In this document: positions 12,153 to 24,199 of the stretch, piece after piece | Position numbering within the stretch: position 1 is the stretch's first letter | How the letters are laid out: each line of letters begins with the position of its first letter | Source of the DNA: Ceratothoa steindachneri | Taxonomy: Eukaryota > Arthropoda > Malacostraca > Isopoda > Cymothoidae | Assembly (NCBI GenBank): GCA_963969495.1 | Contig: OZ018331.1 | Coordinates: 146,849,845 to 146,913,844, forward strand | Length of the DNA: 64,000 bases | Reading direction: 5' to 3' | Notes under the pieces: generated by a model | Told to the model about the DNA's origin: nothing | Database searches by the model: none | What the model saw: only the letters and a program-made list of their open reading frames with translations | Made by a program: the position numbers and the translations under genes

Positions 12153-12555
12153 TTTACCTGTTTCTTTTCCACTACTCAGTAAATAATGCTATTCAATTCT
12201 TCTGTTATTTTAAGCTATGGTCGTGTTGAAGCGTTTTTTACTAAATGAATCCACTTTTACGAGTGTTTTTCTTAATATGCATTTAGAATAGTAATCTATG
12301 ATTTATATTAGTGAATCTTTTTAAGATTTTAAATTTATATTTCGATTATTTGTCTACATAATCGCATGCTTTAAAAGGATCCTAGCTTCGAGAAGTGAAG
12401 TCTTTCTTCCTACGGCTTATTTCTAAGTTAATTATTAGTTTAGTTCCCATGAGTTTCAGTGATACAAAAAGCGCCACGTCTTTTTGAGATAGGGATGCCG
12501 AATTCTCACTGAGCGCTTGAGATGGTCTAAGCAGCGTTTAAATCAGAGTTAAAGT
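12153..12555. other. Short AT-rich spacer
   Basis: No feature recognised between the mariner right end and the LINE reverse-transcriptase remnant. Confidence 0.4.
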
Positions 12556-12559
12556 TATT

Positions 12560-13130
12560 TCTTCCGACTTAAAAGTTATGTTCCGGCCAATGTATCTCAG
12601 TCTTTAGTTTGCTTTCCTAGTAGATTGAATGCATTGCTTTCACTCTTGAGTTCATCGGAAATTAAAACATCTTGGACTCTGTCCAAATTGAGGTATTCTA
12701 AGACACCATTATGCAGGTCTCGCTGCATATTTAGGTTTTATAAAGCCACTCATTATCAAGGTCATTAATATATGCAATGAAAAACCATGTACATAGTCAT
12801 GACTCATTAAGTACCACGCTATTCCTTAGTACCCACATCGAGGTTGGTCCATTTATAAGAACTTGCTGTGAACGATGTGAGAGCCACTTTTTTATCCACT
12901 TAAGAATTTTCCTCTTATTATGTATTCGTGCACTTTAAATTTTAGAGAGAGCTCTTTATTCAAACTATTGTCAGAGGCTTTTTGGTTTAAAGTCTAGGTA
13001 ATTTATATCCACTGGTTGTTGTCCTGGTTGATGGAAATGATTTCATTTAAAAATAACTTGAGAAATATTAACATTTTTCCTCCCTTTGGTTCGAATTCCA
13101 TTTATCATATTTCTCTGGCAAATCCTCTTA
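12560..13130 (-). pseudogene. LINE reverse transcriptase remnant (CR1/L2-like)
   Basis: On the minus strand, frame-hopping translation gives the fingers-palm order of a LINE reverse transcriptase. FLKLFLNEIISI (around 13,060-13,025) matches the helix before the catalytic aspartate strand. INYLDFKPKSL (around 13,005-12,975) corresponds to the strand VDVIYLDFxKAFD with the catalytic region damaged. GKILKWIKKWLSHRSQQVLI (around 12,915-12,850) and AYINDLDNEW (around 12,780-12,745) follow in the correct order. The YxDD box that should come next is not recognisable. The same element's endonuclease is probably the remnant at 14,290-14,960, upstream on the same strand. Assignment to the CR1/L2 group is by resemblance only. 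Confidence 0.7.
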
Positions 13131-14289
13131 TTCTTACATTTCTCTCTCAATATGTGGGATTCTACTCAAACTTCCAAGACCCTAGTATTCAGGTAAATAA
13201 TATTGGCCATAATGACTAGTACATAAGTCTTGCATAGATATAGAATATCTCTCAAAACAACACAACTTTAAAAAAATAGGTAAAATAATTTTCGGGGGAG
13301 AAAGTGTTAAACACAAACGTCCTCGGCGAAATCTTATTTTATGCCCAAGATTAGGTTATTTCTCTCGAGAGGAGCCACCCTCTCATGTCTAGTTATTGTT
13401 TCTAATGATTTACTAAATAATAACTTTGACCTAATGTGACAAAAGTTACTAGATCAGATTTCTCTCCTTTTTATGATTGGCGTAGTATAAGGTCTTCTAA
13501 AGACTACTGGGCTATTGCGTTTTCAAATATCGTACCCCTTTGTTAGGCTAATTAGTTCTTAAATCTTATTAGGTGAGTTTGGTAAATGAAGTCAGGCTAG
13601 AGTACCTAAGATCGTTCATTTTTTTTCATATATATAATATTTTTCCTTCATATCCTTACCTGTTGGAAAGGATATGATGTTTTCCAAAATCGATTTCTTC
13701 TCTTGGTTAGGATACCTGTGCAGACTACTCACTGAGTACTCAGCAGTTAAAAGACATAGAAATGCTCATTGAATATTTTAACAATTGATCCGGTATTGTC
13801 TCTATTAGGTCCCTCTCAACTCCTAATTAGTCCAATCACTCCTTTACGAGGTTTCATTTGTTGACGTTAAAGGAAACGCTTAATCTTATGTTTGTAATTT
13901 AAAAGTAATCTCTTTTATATCTTTTCTTTGTTTTCACAAAGCTCCCTTTAAACCTTCTACCATATATTATCTCTCTCTCTCGATTTAGTTCCATTCCATT
14001 ACATTTTTGTCGTTTTTGTAATTTAGTAACAAATATTAAGCTGCCACAAGAGTTAATGAATTCGCTGCTGCTCCAGACAGCTCTCTTTGATTTACTGCGT
14101 TTTCTGCAAATGTAGGTAAATAAATGGGAATCTGGGTAACTAAAAATGACTGTAAATCTGAATGTATATGTGGTACTTCCGTATTATTAAAACTGTTATC
14201 AGAACCATTTTCCGTTATACGTTCACGTAAAACTTGGAAATTGTAGCTGTAAATACGCAGCAATAACTAGTTGTTCATATTTTAAGTTA
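13131..14289. other. Degraded sequence between the LINE domains
   Basis: Probably the eroded central part of the same LINE ORF2, judged only by its position between endonuclease and reverse transcriptase remnants. I could not read continuous motifs here. Confidence 0.35.
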
Positions 14290-14960
14290 GGCTTGACTTT
14301 ATTTTGAATCCAATTTCGTTATGGTCACTTGTCACCATTGGTTTACCAACAAAAATGTTTCCCACTAAACTTCATCATTGGTAAGAACAAAATTAATTTT
14401 ATCTTTGTTACCTTTGGGATTTCTCGAACTAGAGAATTAGAAAATTATAATGAATAAAGTTCTGCAATCCTATATGTTTGCTCTATAGGTAACGTTGTGG
14501 AAGTTGAAATCCTTTCATATTCTCTTTGTATTTCTTTTAATAAGAAGAGAATCAACTATGCGTTTGTCTTTAATTTTAATTTTGCCAAGCCATGAATAAG
14601 TGATTGTAATTTTAATTTTATATTTGCCAGAGTCAAAGGCTGTTGTCACTCTCTAAGCCTAAATATCGTGTTTCAAAAAACTTTGATCAGTTCAATTATT
14701 CTTTCAAATAAAAAGGATCAACTCTCCTTTACCTCGCATTCGGTGTGATTTAAACATCTTTTATCTATCGCTAGTAAATTTTCGAATAAAGTCCCTAAGC
14801 ACCATATTTGTGCAATTTTCACTAATAGTGATTACATCAAATATTTCTATAAAAGCGAAAGCGTTAAATCCAAGTAATTTGTTTCTTATACACCAAGCAT
14901 TTGCGTATAGGCAAAAGAGGATGTTTTGCTTTCTCGAATAGCTTGGGCCTTATCTTTGTT
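14290..14960 (-). pseudogene. LINE apurinic-type endonuclease remnant (CR1/L2-like)
   Basis: Minus-strand translation gives, in order, SFAYTQMLGV followed by NKLLGFN (around 14,930-14,870), equivalent to the N-A-R-S-[IV]-RNK start of the endonuclease. IFDVITISEN (around 14,855-14,825) holds the catalytic glutamate. DFNFHNVTY (around 14,505-14,475) matches the GDFN motif. Finally NFVLTNDEV and TSDHNEIGFKI (around 14,390-14,300) hold the catalytic SDH triad. Frameshifts and stops are frequent. In intact elements this domain nicks target DNA for reverse transcription. Position and strand fit the N-terminal half of the reverse transcriptase remnant at 12,560-13,130; the intervening 1.2 kb is too degraded to read. 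Confidence 0.7.
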
Positions 14961-16555
14961 GCCATAATTATTATTATTTCACTGCTAAGGAAACCACCTA
15001 TTTATTACTTCATCAGGACCAGCCATTGTCCCTGTTCAGTGTTCAGGTTTACCCCATATCCCTAAGTTTGCCTCGCCAAACTTTCTTATCTATTAACCGG
15101 CCAAAACGAGCCTCTCCATTGACATTTAAATGAACGTCTATTAAAAATAGGTTGGGTCTTTGAAATATTGCCTCAAAGTTGAAACTTTAATTGCAAGTAC
15201 TTATCCCAACTATTTCTGTCGTTGTTTGTGTAAATAACTTTTGATTACATTGTCAAACTTCCCTTTTTCTTAAGATGATCCCGATTATTCTACAGTTCTT
15301 GTTTTTGCCTTCGCAGATAATTATAAGGCGATAAATAAATCTATCACTATGTTGGTATACTTACTCTAGGATTTTGATACATAATTCGTATAATTATAAA
15401 ATTTAATACTTTATGCCTATATAACAAAAATGTGTGGTACTTATACTAAGGAAGTGCAATTTTCAAACAATTTTCTAAGAAATTTCAAGTTCATTAATTT
15501 AATAATAAACCCCATAAACACAAAGTTTCTTTTCGTATCAAAAGACCTCTTCACAATCATCACTAACTCTATAAATTAAGAAGAAGATTTCTTGGATTAT
15601 TTAAATAATAATTTAATCTCAGTTTGTTTATGACTTATGTTTTTTTTATCAAAGTTCTTTCTAATAATTCTTTTCTAATATCAATAGACAAAATGGTGAA
15701 GTTCAGAAATAAATATAAGTATCGAAATTTTGTGATTTTTAAAACCCAAAGAATTACAAATGGTGAAGTTCATAAAATTTATTTTTATATATCTTCTTCT
15801 ATGACTATATTTTAGCAACGCAATATTTTGAAAGGGAGAAAATTTAGTTTAGAGTTCTTTTTTAAAATTATACCCAGAAGAGGAATTTAAAGCAGCTGGG
15901 AAGAATTAAAATAAATAGTACCGGCTCTCTGTAAAGAACGAAACTATAACTCCATACTATGATGAAAATTGGGTTTAATAAAAAAAATAAGAGTAAATAA
16001 ACAGGCGTTTCTGTACTGCCAATTTTCAAAAGTAATAAATAATCGATCGCAGACACTAAATTTATCTTATCATTGTCACACCAGAGTCCAGGAAATCAAA
16101 GAGAAAAACTTGAACGGGTCCGAAAAGAGAACAGAAGAAAGCGCAGCGCTAGAACAGATATCAGTTGCCTAACTAACTAAAAAATGTAAAACATTAGAGA
16201 CAAGAGTTTCAATAGCGGGTTAACATTGAGGTCAACCTATTGACAAACACCCTCTCAGGTCCAAAATAATGAATGTCAAAATCTTCCAGCGTAACACCAT
16301 CCAGGATAGTAACAAAATTAACAAATTATTTACCTGTTTTGAGGCTATACCCAATATTTACCCTCATGCCAAAGGTTTTGAGAGCACTGGATTTTTTTAT
16401 ATGAGGAAATTAAGAACTAATCAAATGTTGCGTTTTGATTTAGTAGGTTTGTATCATACTTTGAAAGTCGATATAAAAATCAGTTATCCTCCCCAAATTA
16501 CACCCTAATGTTGCAAAAGCTTGCTAACAATTCGCTCTTTAGTATCAATTTGAAA
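14961..16555. other. AT-rich intergenic sequence
   Basis: No gene recognised. The left few hundred bases may include the eroded 5' part of the LINE just described. Short open frames at 15,624-16,508 lack recognisable motifs. Confidence 0.4.
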
Positions 16556-16559
16556 TCAT

Positions 16560-16900
16560 GAATGTTTTTGGCCTTATTGTTAGTGATCTCATTCCCTTAG
16601 ATGAGAAGCAGACCCACTTATGGAAAGTTCCTGGATGCTTCATCATGAGCACGTTGCAGGCCGCATTAAAGCGATCCCATTTTCCCTCCCCCATAACAAA
16701 TGCTATTCCAGAAGCTCCAAACAATCGGATGGGAGCTTCATATCACTTTATTGCAGTCTCTTAACATCGATTCGTTATATTTTCTACAAAAGCTGAGCCT
16801 ATCCTTAAGGGTATTCTTGGTGTGATGAGGCTTATTCGCAGCACTTCTTTAATTGAGACCTTTTTTGAAAAGTCTCTGCTTCACAGTACGAGCTGAATAA
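16560..16900 (-). pseudogene. Tc1-like transposase fragment
   Basis: Minus-strand reading gives TVKQRLFKKGL (around 16,890-16,855), matching the end of the DNA-binding domain, then TKNTLKDRLSFCRKY (around 16,820-16,775). An open stretch follows with RLFGASGIAFV (around 16,725-16,690), MMKHPGTFHKWVCFSSKGM (around 16,650-16,590) and PKTFMISN (around 16,565). This is the usual Tc1 order: DNA-binding end, first-aspartate region (SDE not preserved), then the VKHP..VMVWGCFS block. The family resembles the fossil at 2.5-3.5 kb; both contain CCAGAAGCTCCAAACAA on the plus strand. An AAT microsatellite (about 16,896-16,917) interrupts its upstream end. Confidence 0.65.
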
Positions 16901-16917
16901 TAATAATAATAATAATA
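16896..16917. repeat. (AAT)n microsatellite
   Basis: About seven AAT units immediately upstream of the Tc1 fragment's coding sequence on the minus strand. Confidence 0.9.
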
Positions 16918-18740
16918 GGAATTTATAATGCGCCCTTCAGGGATGTTAGCTCCCCCAGAGTAAGATTGTGGCTGAAGGCACCCTATTCTTGAGCAGAGAC
17001 CTTACCAGAAGATGATGTTGACGTTCATTTGATGCTATTCGGCATCCAGAAGACTTCTGCACCGGAGGGTATTCAGGCTTTTTAACTCATTACTGAACCA
17101 AGAGATGGTTTTTCATAATGCGATACCATGTTGCTCGCTTTTTTTTGTAAATAACCATTTCTACCATTAACCTTACTACGAGTAAATACAATTTAATTCT
17201 ATTAACCGATATTTCTCATCATTTTACCCTTTAGATTAAATAGCGAACTTTGAGGGAATGAAACTCACCTACAAAAGGAATAGAACCAGAGAGTGATTTT
17301 TGAATTGCTGACCTTTCACTAAACTTGCAATAATTAAAATACATAAATAATTTTTCCTAAGTATCATGGAGATTTTAAAAACGAATAAATAAAAAAAATA
17401 TATATTAGTCTCAAAATATTTGGGCATGACTCTACAATAATGGAAGAAATAAATAGCAGCCAAAAATAACAGACATGAATAAATGAATTGCCCGCCCACT
17501 ATCGACACACAGATATTAATTAATAAGGAATATATGCTTACAATTTCGAGGGCAATAACTAATTCCCTCTGAAGAGGCTATAAAAATTCTACTAAGAACA
17601 GCTCAATTACTGTCCCTATGCTCAATTGACGGGCACACGGAATCGACTTTGCTGCAATATAGATGACAGGAAGATATTTTATTTGAATATTTTGGGGGAA
17701 ATGAATAAGAATCTTTAAAAAAAAATCATCATAAAAATGTCTCCACCGCTCAACAATTCGGCATGTTGTCAAAACACATATGCACTTGATTTATTGTAGG
17801 CTATTTGAAGCATTTACGATTCATAAAATTTTCAAAATTCTTTATAATTTCAAATAATATGTCTTATGGAAATATATTTTCGTTCAATCTGGATTTAACA
17901 CAAAGTTCTGTATGTGCTCTCGCATTTCCAATAGCTTCATCGAAATTTAAGTCCATTTATATTTAATCAGCGCGTTCACAAAGGTTATCAAACGGCGAAA
18001 AGCATAGTAATAAATTCAGACAATTTCAGTGTTTCCAAACTGCCTCAAGTTTAGCGAATAAATTAGTTTATTAAAGCGATTCAATTCTTAGAGGCAATTC
18101 ATTCTGAAATTAATTCCATATTTTGTGTGTTACTAAAATTTTTCGAAAACTTTCATTGATATTAATATTTAAATTAATTGTTTTCCGTAATAATCCCAAA
18201 GTCTAACCCCTTTCTTTGAAACCATCTAAAGAAAAAACATTCTTTCTAACCCTGAGAGGAATCAAACCAAATAGGCTTTACTGGCATACAGTTTAGTGCT
18301 GGTGTAGCCTACAAATTAATTATGTTCAATTTAGCTTCTAGAGGCGGACATATATATTCGATAGGTTACACGAAGGCCAACCTTGTAATTTGCGCACTTC
18401 TCAGCCTAGATAATAAATTGACGTGTTTTCGCAATGGGAAAGATAAAGGGGGAGGTTTCTTAGTCTGGCGTTTCGTGGTGCACGAAACAATGTTACTAAT
18501 CTTCCCTACAGGAATCTAGTACCATCTTAGTGATCATAAAACAGGTATTTGCATCAAAGTAACTTCTAAAAGGTTTTCCTAAACGTAATGCATTTTACAA
18601 TGAGAGTAAACACGATAGTTTTAGTCTGTAATATTACTTAAGAAATATTATACATTGATTCACAGATTTGCTCCCATTTCAGCTCGAGGTATCACAGTGA
18701 CCAGGAAAGAAATGCTAAAAGGAGGTTGTCATTGTTCTAA
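16918..18740. other. AT-rich intergenic sequence
   Basis: A GC-richer patch at about 16,930-17,100 is of unknown origin. The rest is featureless AT-rich DNA with only chance-length open frames. Confidence 0.4.
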
Positions 18741-18761
18741 AGTTAAATGTATAAAACTTAC

Positions 18762-18855
18762 AACCATACTTACGAATGCCAGATGAGCACCGAGACAAAA
18801 CCTGGACATCAAATTTTGTTTGCGAAATCTGCAACAAAAGTTTGAGAGGTAAGAA
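18762..18855 (+). pseudogene. Possible N-terminal fragment of the repeat-associated conserved protein
   Basis: The plus strand reads PYLRMPDEHRDKTWTSNFVC and then EICNKSLRGKKLFAV. This resembles the cysteine-containing N-terminal segment (D.DK.WAPH.VC..C...LR.W..GK...FAVPM) of the same uncharacterised arthropod family whose C-terminal end is preserved at 4,866-5,420. The fragment ends at GAGAGGTAAGA, which also fits a splice donor, so a real exon boundary is possible. An in-frame stop sits shortly upstream near 18,755. The match is short and made from memory of the family, so confidence is moderate to low. Confidence 0.4.
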
Positions 18856-18899
18856 ATTGTTTGCTGTAAAGAGTAAAATATTAAATGTCACAAGTATTT

Positions 18900-21800
18900 A
18901 AGCTATTGTGTGTTTCTAAGCTAAAAGATAAATAGAGTATATTTTTTTCATTTTACTTAATGATATAGAGAGGAAAAAAGAGCCAACCAGTTTACTATTT
19001 TTAAGATTTATTGCCAAATAATTCCCAAGCTAAACTTGGGAGGACTTTGATAATTATATCATTCAAAAGAGAATGTAAAACAACTTAAGGATTTTATATT
19101 TCGTTTAAATCGGCCTAAAAGTTACAATGTTATTACCCAAACAAAAACAACAATACGGGGATCGACCGACATAGTAATATATAGAGTCGCCTGCGACTAA
19201 TACGAAGCCCGCAAGAGTTATCTTTCGGTATTTCATGACTTTTGCGGCAACCATATGTCTGACAAGAGTACAAACGGAAATCGACGAAAATTGTTCAATC
19301 CTAACTTTTTTCCTGTTTTTTATATATTTTTTGTGGGAGTTTCAATAAAACTTTATAGATAAACTATTCTTTTGGCCGTACAATGGATGCAAAAACCAAA
19401 ATTTGCCTATATTGAGTAAATATTTCATCAAACATCCACAAAATCAAAGTTTAAAACAAATAATGGCTATTTTCTATTAACTCTCAATAAAATTAGTCTG
19501 AAAATAACATTTACTAGCCAGGAACCAAAAGATCTGTTACATAATGATACTCTTTCGAAGTATCTTCTTCTCGTGAGTATAAAACAATAAGTGTAATTCT
19601 CTATTTCAGACATTTAGCTATGGTTGAATACACTTCTAGATTTTGTATTTAGTCAATGAAGTTTCATTTTATTTCCCCAGATTAAGGCAGACTTAAATTG
19701 ATTTGGGCCCCAAATTAGCACAATTAATATTAGGGGTTTTTTGCAACTTTTTTTGTTCGTTGGTTTAGGAGATTCTTATGACCCTTGTGTTGGCTATGAG
19801 TTCACAGGTGTTACTTTGGGGTCACACCCGATCATCCTGGGGTGCATAGTCTTTTGTTCTACGTTTCTTCTCTGTCACTTTTTCCCATATTCGCCACTTT
19901 GCTTTCTCTCCCTGCTTCCTGTTTTTCTTTTTCACTGCGATGCGAAAACATTAATAATTATTTATTATATTTTATCCAATCGAACATAAAGGTATATTAT
20001 TATTATTTTAAAACTAAAAGCAAACACCAACGAGGGAATCTTTGCAAGTTTTAAGGTGGTGAAGGTAGGGAAACTGGATTGAAAGTTCTAAATAGGAAAT
20101 TCCTTGTGGTGTATGCGAAGAAAGGCAACTAACTACTGAACGCAAACAAGTGTGAAAGATACGTGTGCGATTGTTCTGGTTAAAAGGCACGCATTCTTCT
20201 AGCTTTGAGTTGCAGCACTTCAACATACATATGTTGCTCATGTTATAAATGACACTTCCTTGCCTGACTTGGGTAAAATGACAACAAGCAGCAAGTGAAG
20301 GTCACCTCACCACTCCACCACAGCAAATTCAATGGCAGTTTAATCATTCAAACAACAGCCTTTATCCATTACACATCCATTGTTAGACTTAGGGAGAAAA
20401 ATATGACAGTATTTCGCTTTCCAACTTAGATAATTATCTCCATTAGGCCACACAGTTCTTTCATCATTATTTTTCCTCCTGTCATGTTACATTATTATTA
20501 TTTAGTACTTTTATAAATATATTTTCCCTAGGGTTTAATAAATGTCACATCTTTACATTATTATAAAAAGTTTTCTTCTTTGGAAAGCGAAATGGAGGCG
20601 ATGTAATAAAAGCTAATGAGTTGCGTCTGGAACCCTATATTGTGTTATTAATGGGGAGAAATTGGAAAGGGTGAACAAGGTCCAAGGTTTTAGAAGCGAG
20701 TGATGAATTAAAATGTGAGACAAACGAGTACGAAACTATCATAACACCTTGTTAATGTCACAAAACTGGAGTGCTGGAAAGTTTTGCAGGAAACTATTCT
20801 CATATTAACTTTTATTCTGCCTAAATGTAAAGCATTAGTAAGAAAGAAGGATGGTAGAGTGAAGATGATTCGACTGAATATAATCCTATATTTAAAATAG
20901 TAAAATGAAATTGAACGAGAAAATATATTACAGTAAAATGGCTACTTTACATAAGGTCAAATTTGAAAAAGCCACAGTGGTAAATAGAATCCCTGGGTTG
21001 GTAAAGACCTTAGGGTCCTCAACTCTCTTAACTCTGTCCCATTCAACAAGAAAATTAGCTTTACTGGAGTTACGAGGTGGAAAAGAATATTGATGTTGTG
21101 ATTGGAGAATTAGTTTTAGCAAGAACATTCAGGGCTGACTATAAATATTTATATAAAAGTTATATGTATGATTGGGTTCGAACTGGCTGAATAATGACAG
21201 GGTGTCGGAGCAAAGGGTGAAAAGACTGAAAGCGACTGTGCGTAATGAACTTCCGCTTGTGGGATGAACCGAGAGCATGGGAAAAAGTCTCATGCTTGGG
21301 AGTCATGGCTAATGAGGAGTTTGAGTAGAGAAATGCCATGAAAGAGCAAGAAGCAGTCTGTTCATTTAAAAGAAATATATAACTAACGAGGGCATCTGTA
21401 TTCAGAAAATTAAATAGGTACATAAAATAGTGGTGATTTTAGAAATATGAAATTGCAGGCAAAGTTTATAACCATAGAAAAAGAACGAAGATTATGATTA
21501 AGGAAGGTATGATTTTGCAAGTCACGCAACTTCCCTCTGCCTCCAATCCCCTCTTCACCGAGAAAGGCAATTCTATGAAAGTTCGTGATTCTATCGCCCA
21601 TCTGGTTTAATGAAGATGTCATTGAGGTATGTCATCGTCACACACGGATTGGGAAAAATAGTTACAATGAATAAGCTTTAAAGTGAACAAATTTGGTGAA
21701 GATGAATTAAGTTGAAGAGAGGAGTGAAGTGTAAATTATTGATAGATTAGCCGCAAAAAAATGCATTTCATGCTATGGTATTTTACAGATTTGTTTTTTC

Positions 21801-22160
21801 AAGATCAAAATCATTCCTCAAAATCATCTGTTAATTCAACCACGATATAATTTGTGTCAAATTTTGGCGTGGTTTCGAAGGACCGCCCAAACTAATAAAA
21901 CGAGAAGAAATCCGAAAGATTAAGGGGAATTCCAATCTAAATAATAAAGATGAAAAGCAGATTATTTAAAATCAGAAAAAATAAAGAGGGATTAGCTTTA
22001 AAAATGAGGAATATGAAGATAAATTATCTTTTAATATTAGGAAGATGAATAGAAATCATCAACGAGAAGAAGAACTTAGATTTAAAATGGACGGAGAGAC
22101 CCAAGACGTAGCTTCTCTATAAACATTGATTAATTTTCTTAAATGTCTCGCATTAGCATT
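18900..22160. other. AT-rich intergenic sequence, no feature recognised
   Basis: No coding or RNA gene identified. Open frames such as 19,741-20,054 and 20,905-21,622 show no domain I can name. The stretch at 19,740-19,960 is somewhat richer in G and C and pyrimidine-rich. Confidence 0.45.
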
Positions 22161-22164
22161 CACT

Positions 22165-23280
22165 TCCACTACAACCTGTCCCACAACTTTCTCTAGTCGG
22201 CCTCTAAGTTCAAAAGGTAGATACCGACCAGCTTCCACTCACCCAACTCGGGGCTGAGTGGGAAGAAAACAACGCCTCCTCGCTCCTGAGCTCCAGTTTG
22301 GAGTGGTTGGTTTTAAACAACATGCTTCACCCCCACTCTCATCTTCCCTGCATACCATCTCTTTATTTCCACAGATTATTAATTTTACGCACAACCCAAA
22401 GTAGAGCCGCCATGCTAATGGGCTGCCTGGCCACTGGGTGGGAGATGTGGCCTTCAATGGCGGAAGCTGGCTTCGCCGGCCTCATATTTACCCCTCCGTT
22501 GGTTGCTAGTACACTCAAACATCCAATGTAATGAAACAGCCGACTTAGAAGTTAAGAAGGCCGTCCTCCATATTGTACCGTCCATACCTGAATCACCAAT
22601 TTTCCAGCGAGACTAAATCTCTCTCATCCGTAAATTGGTAAGAAAAGAATGGAAACGATATTGGAACTCATATGAACACTTCCACCTACTCCAACTTAAG
22701 AAAAATGCTTCTCTGTGGCCTTCATCCTACTTCCTCACCAGGCAGCATGAAGTTACGCTCTGCCACCTGCGAATCGGCCATTGTCGCCTCACTCTCGTAC
22801 ACTTAATGGCTAGCAAGGAACCACTATCTTGCAAGGCGTGTCATTTTCGCATCTCGGTGCAGCACATCTAACTCACCTGCACATGATAATCTGCCCATCG
22901 AAAAAGGCACTTCGGTCCTCACCCACCTTTTCGTCTATTCTCGGAGAATCTCACCTTGTTATGCAGAACTTCGTACGATTCCTGGTAGCCACTGGCCTTT
23001 CCTCCAAAATCTATTTGCCTAGTTATCTTCCTACTGCCCTCTATTTTAATCATATTTTACTCTCCTTACTTTATCCGAGCCTTGTTCACTCCTATTTTTA
23101 CAAGAAGAACTTTACCTAATTGCATGTTAGTGCTCTTTTATTTTATTTTCAATCTTTTACTGAACTGATACGTCCACTATATTTGATTATTTTTATCTCA
23201 TTTGTTATTACCATATTAAGCCAGAGTAGTCCATAGGGCAAAAAGGGCTATAAATCCTTAAAATAAATAAATAAATAAAT
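22165..23280 (+). mobile_element. Internally deleted or chimeric LINE related to the full-length element at 30.7 kb
   Basis: The first part (22,165 to about 22,485) aligns by eye with the 5' leader of the full-length LINE (30,812-31,143), including CAACTTTCTCT, TCGGGGCTGAG, CCTGAGCTCC and GAGCCGCCATGC. It then jumps directly to the end of an ORF2. CNETADLEVKKAV (around 22,525) is the tail of RNase H. VTLCHLRIGHCRLTLVHLM (around 22,755-22,815) and CKAC...QHI match the C-terminal Cys-His finger region of the full-length element (LRIGHTRVTHRYLVE). The 3' end at 23,259-23,280 is a run of AAAT units, a typical LINE tail. Endonuclease and reverse transcriptase are entirely missing, so it could move only with help. 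It may be one deleted copy, two overlapping insertions, or a chimera. Confidence 0.7.
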
Positions 23281-23289
23281 ATTGAAAGC

Positions 23290-23960
23290 ATTTGTCATTC
23301 CTATTGATTGACAAGGAATAATGAATTTAGTAATTACTCTACATAATATAAACATGTTAACAAACGTATTAAATGGCATAAGCCGTTTTATCTCTCTTTA
23401 TCGGATCAATTTCAGTAATGATTGGAGATTGGAAGTGAAAGCAGGAAAGTGGATGAAATTAGAAGAAGCTTGTGGAGGTCTGTGATGGAAATTACAGCCA
23501 AAATACGTATTAAAGATGTTAGGAAGAGAAAAGCGTAATGTAAGCATCTGTGGATCAATTTTTACAAGAGTACGAGTAATTATGAATACGAGTTCAATGC
23601 CATTTCAGAGGGAGGAAGCATGAGTGAATTTGTGTCAGTATAAAGGAAAATACAGCTATTATCTTTCGAGCTCTCTTTCATTTCCTTAAACTTAAATTAA
23701 TTTAACTTACCATTTGAAACTATTATAAAATAAACACAAAACATTTTTATTTGAATTCAATAATCTAGTATTTTATTTGTTAGTTGATTTTTTTATTTGC
23801 ATATATTGCTTCATGATAATATCCTCATATTTTATAAATATATAGTATCTACCTAGTAACTACTGTTATATTTATTCGACAATTGACAAAATGGAATAAG
23901 TGGTTGCATAGATCTGGTAATACGAGTATATATTGTAAATTGGGAGCTAATCCGCTGTGA
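23290..23960. other. AT-rich spacer
   Basis: No feature recognised. Confidence 0.4.
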
Positions 23961-23964
23961 GAAA

Positions 23965-24195
23965 TTCAATGGATATTAACCAAAGATATCAGAAATTTGC
24001 GGAGTGTGTAAAGAATATTGCAAAGCAATTTGACATTAGCTTAGCAGATGTCAGCAAGATCGTGAAGGCCAACCGAAAATTAGCTAATTTTCTCCCAAAT
24101 TAAAAGTAAGATGTGGTTGTAAGCGTAAGACAACAAATAGAAAAACAAAATTCCTGCCAAAAGGTGTAAAGAGACGTTTAAACTTACCTTTGATT
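23965..24195 (+). pseudogene. Tc1/mariner-superfamily transposase N-terminal fragment
   Basis: The plus strand reads NIAKQFDISLADVSKIVK, a helix-turn-helix like those of Tc1-type transposases. After a frameshift comes LKVRCGCKRKTTNRKTKFLP, matching the GKCGRKRKTT linker found between the two DNA-binding helices in one Tc1 subgroup. Coding then breaks off where the next Tc1 element (minus strand) starts. This fragment belongs to a different subgroup from that neighbour. Confidence 0.6.
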
Positions 24196-24199
24196 ATTT

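Noticed and set aside
13086..13102. GGTTCGAATTCC resembling a tRNA B-box
   Set aside because: No A-box or cloverleaf at the required distance; it lies within the LINE remnant.
19741..20054. Hydrophobic open frames that could suggest a membrane protein
   Set aside because: Pyrimidine-rich DNA gives Leu/Ser/Phe-rich chance frames; no start context or splice support.
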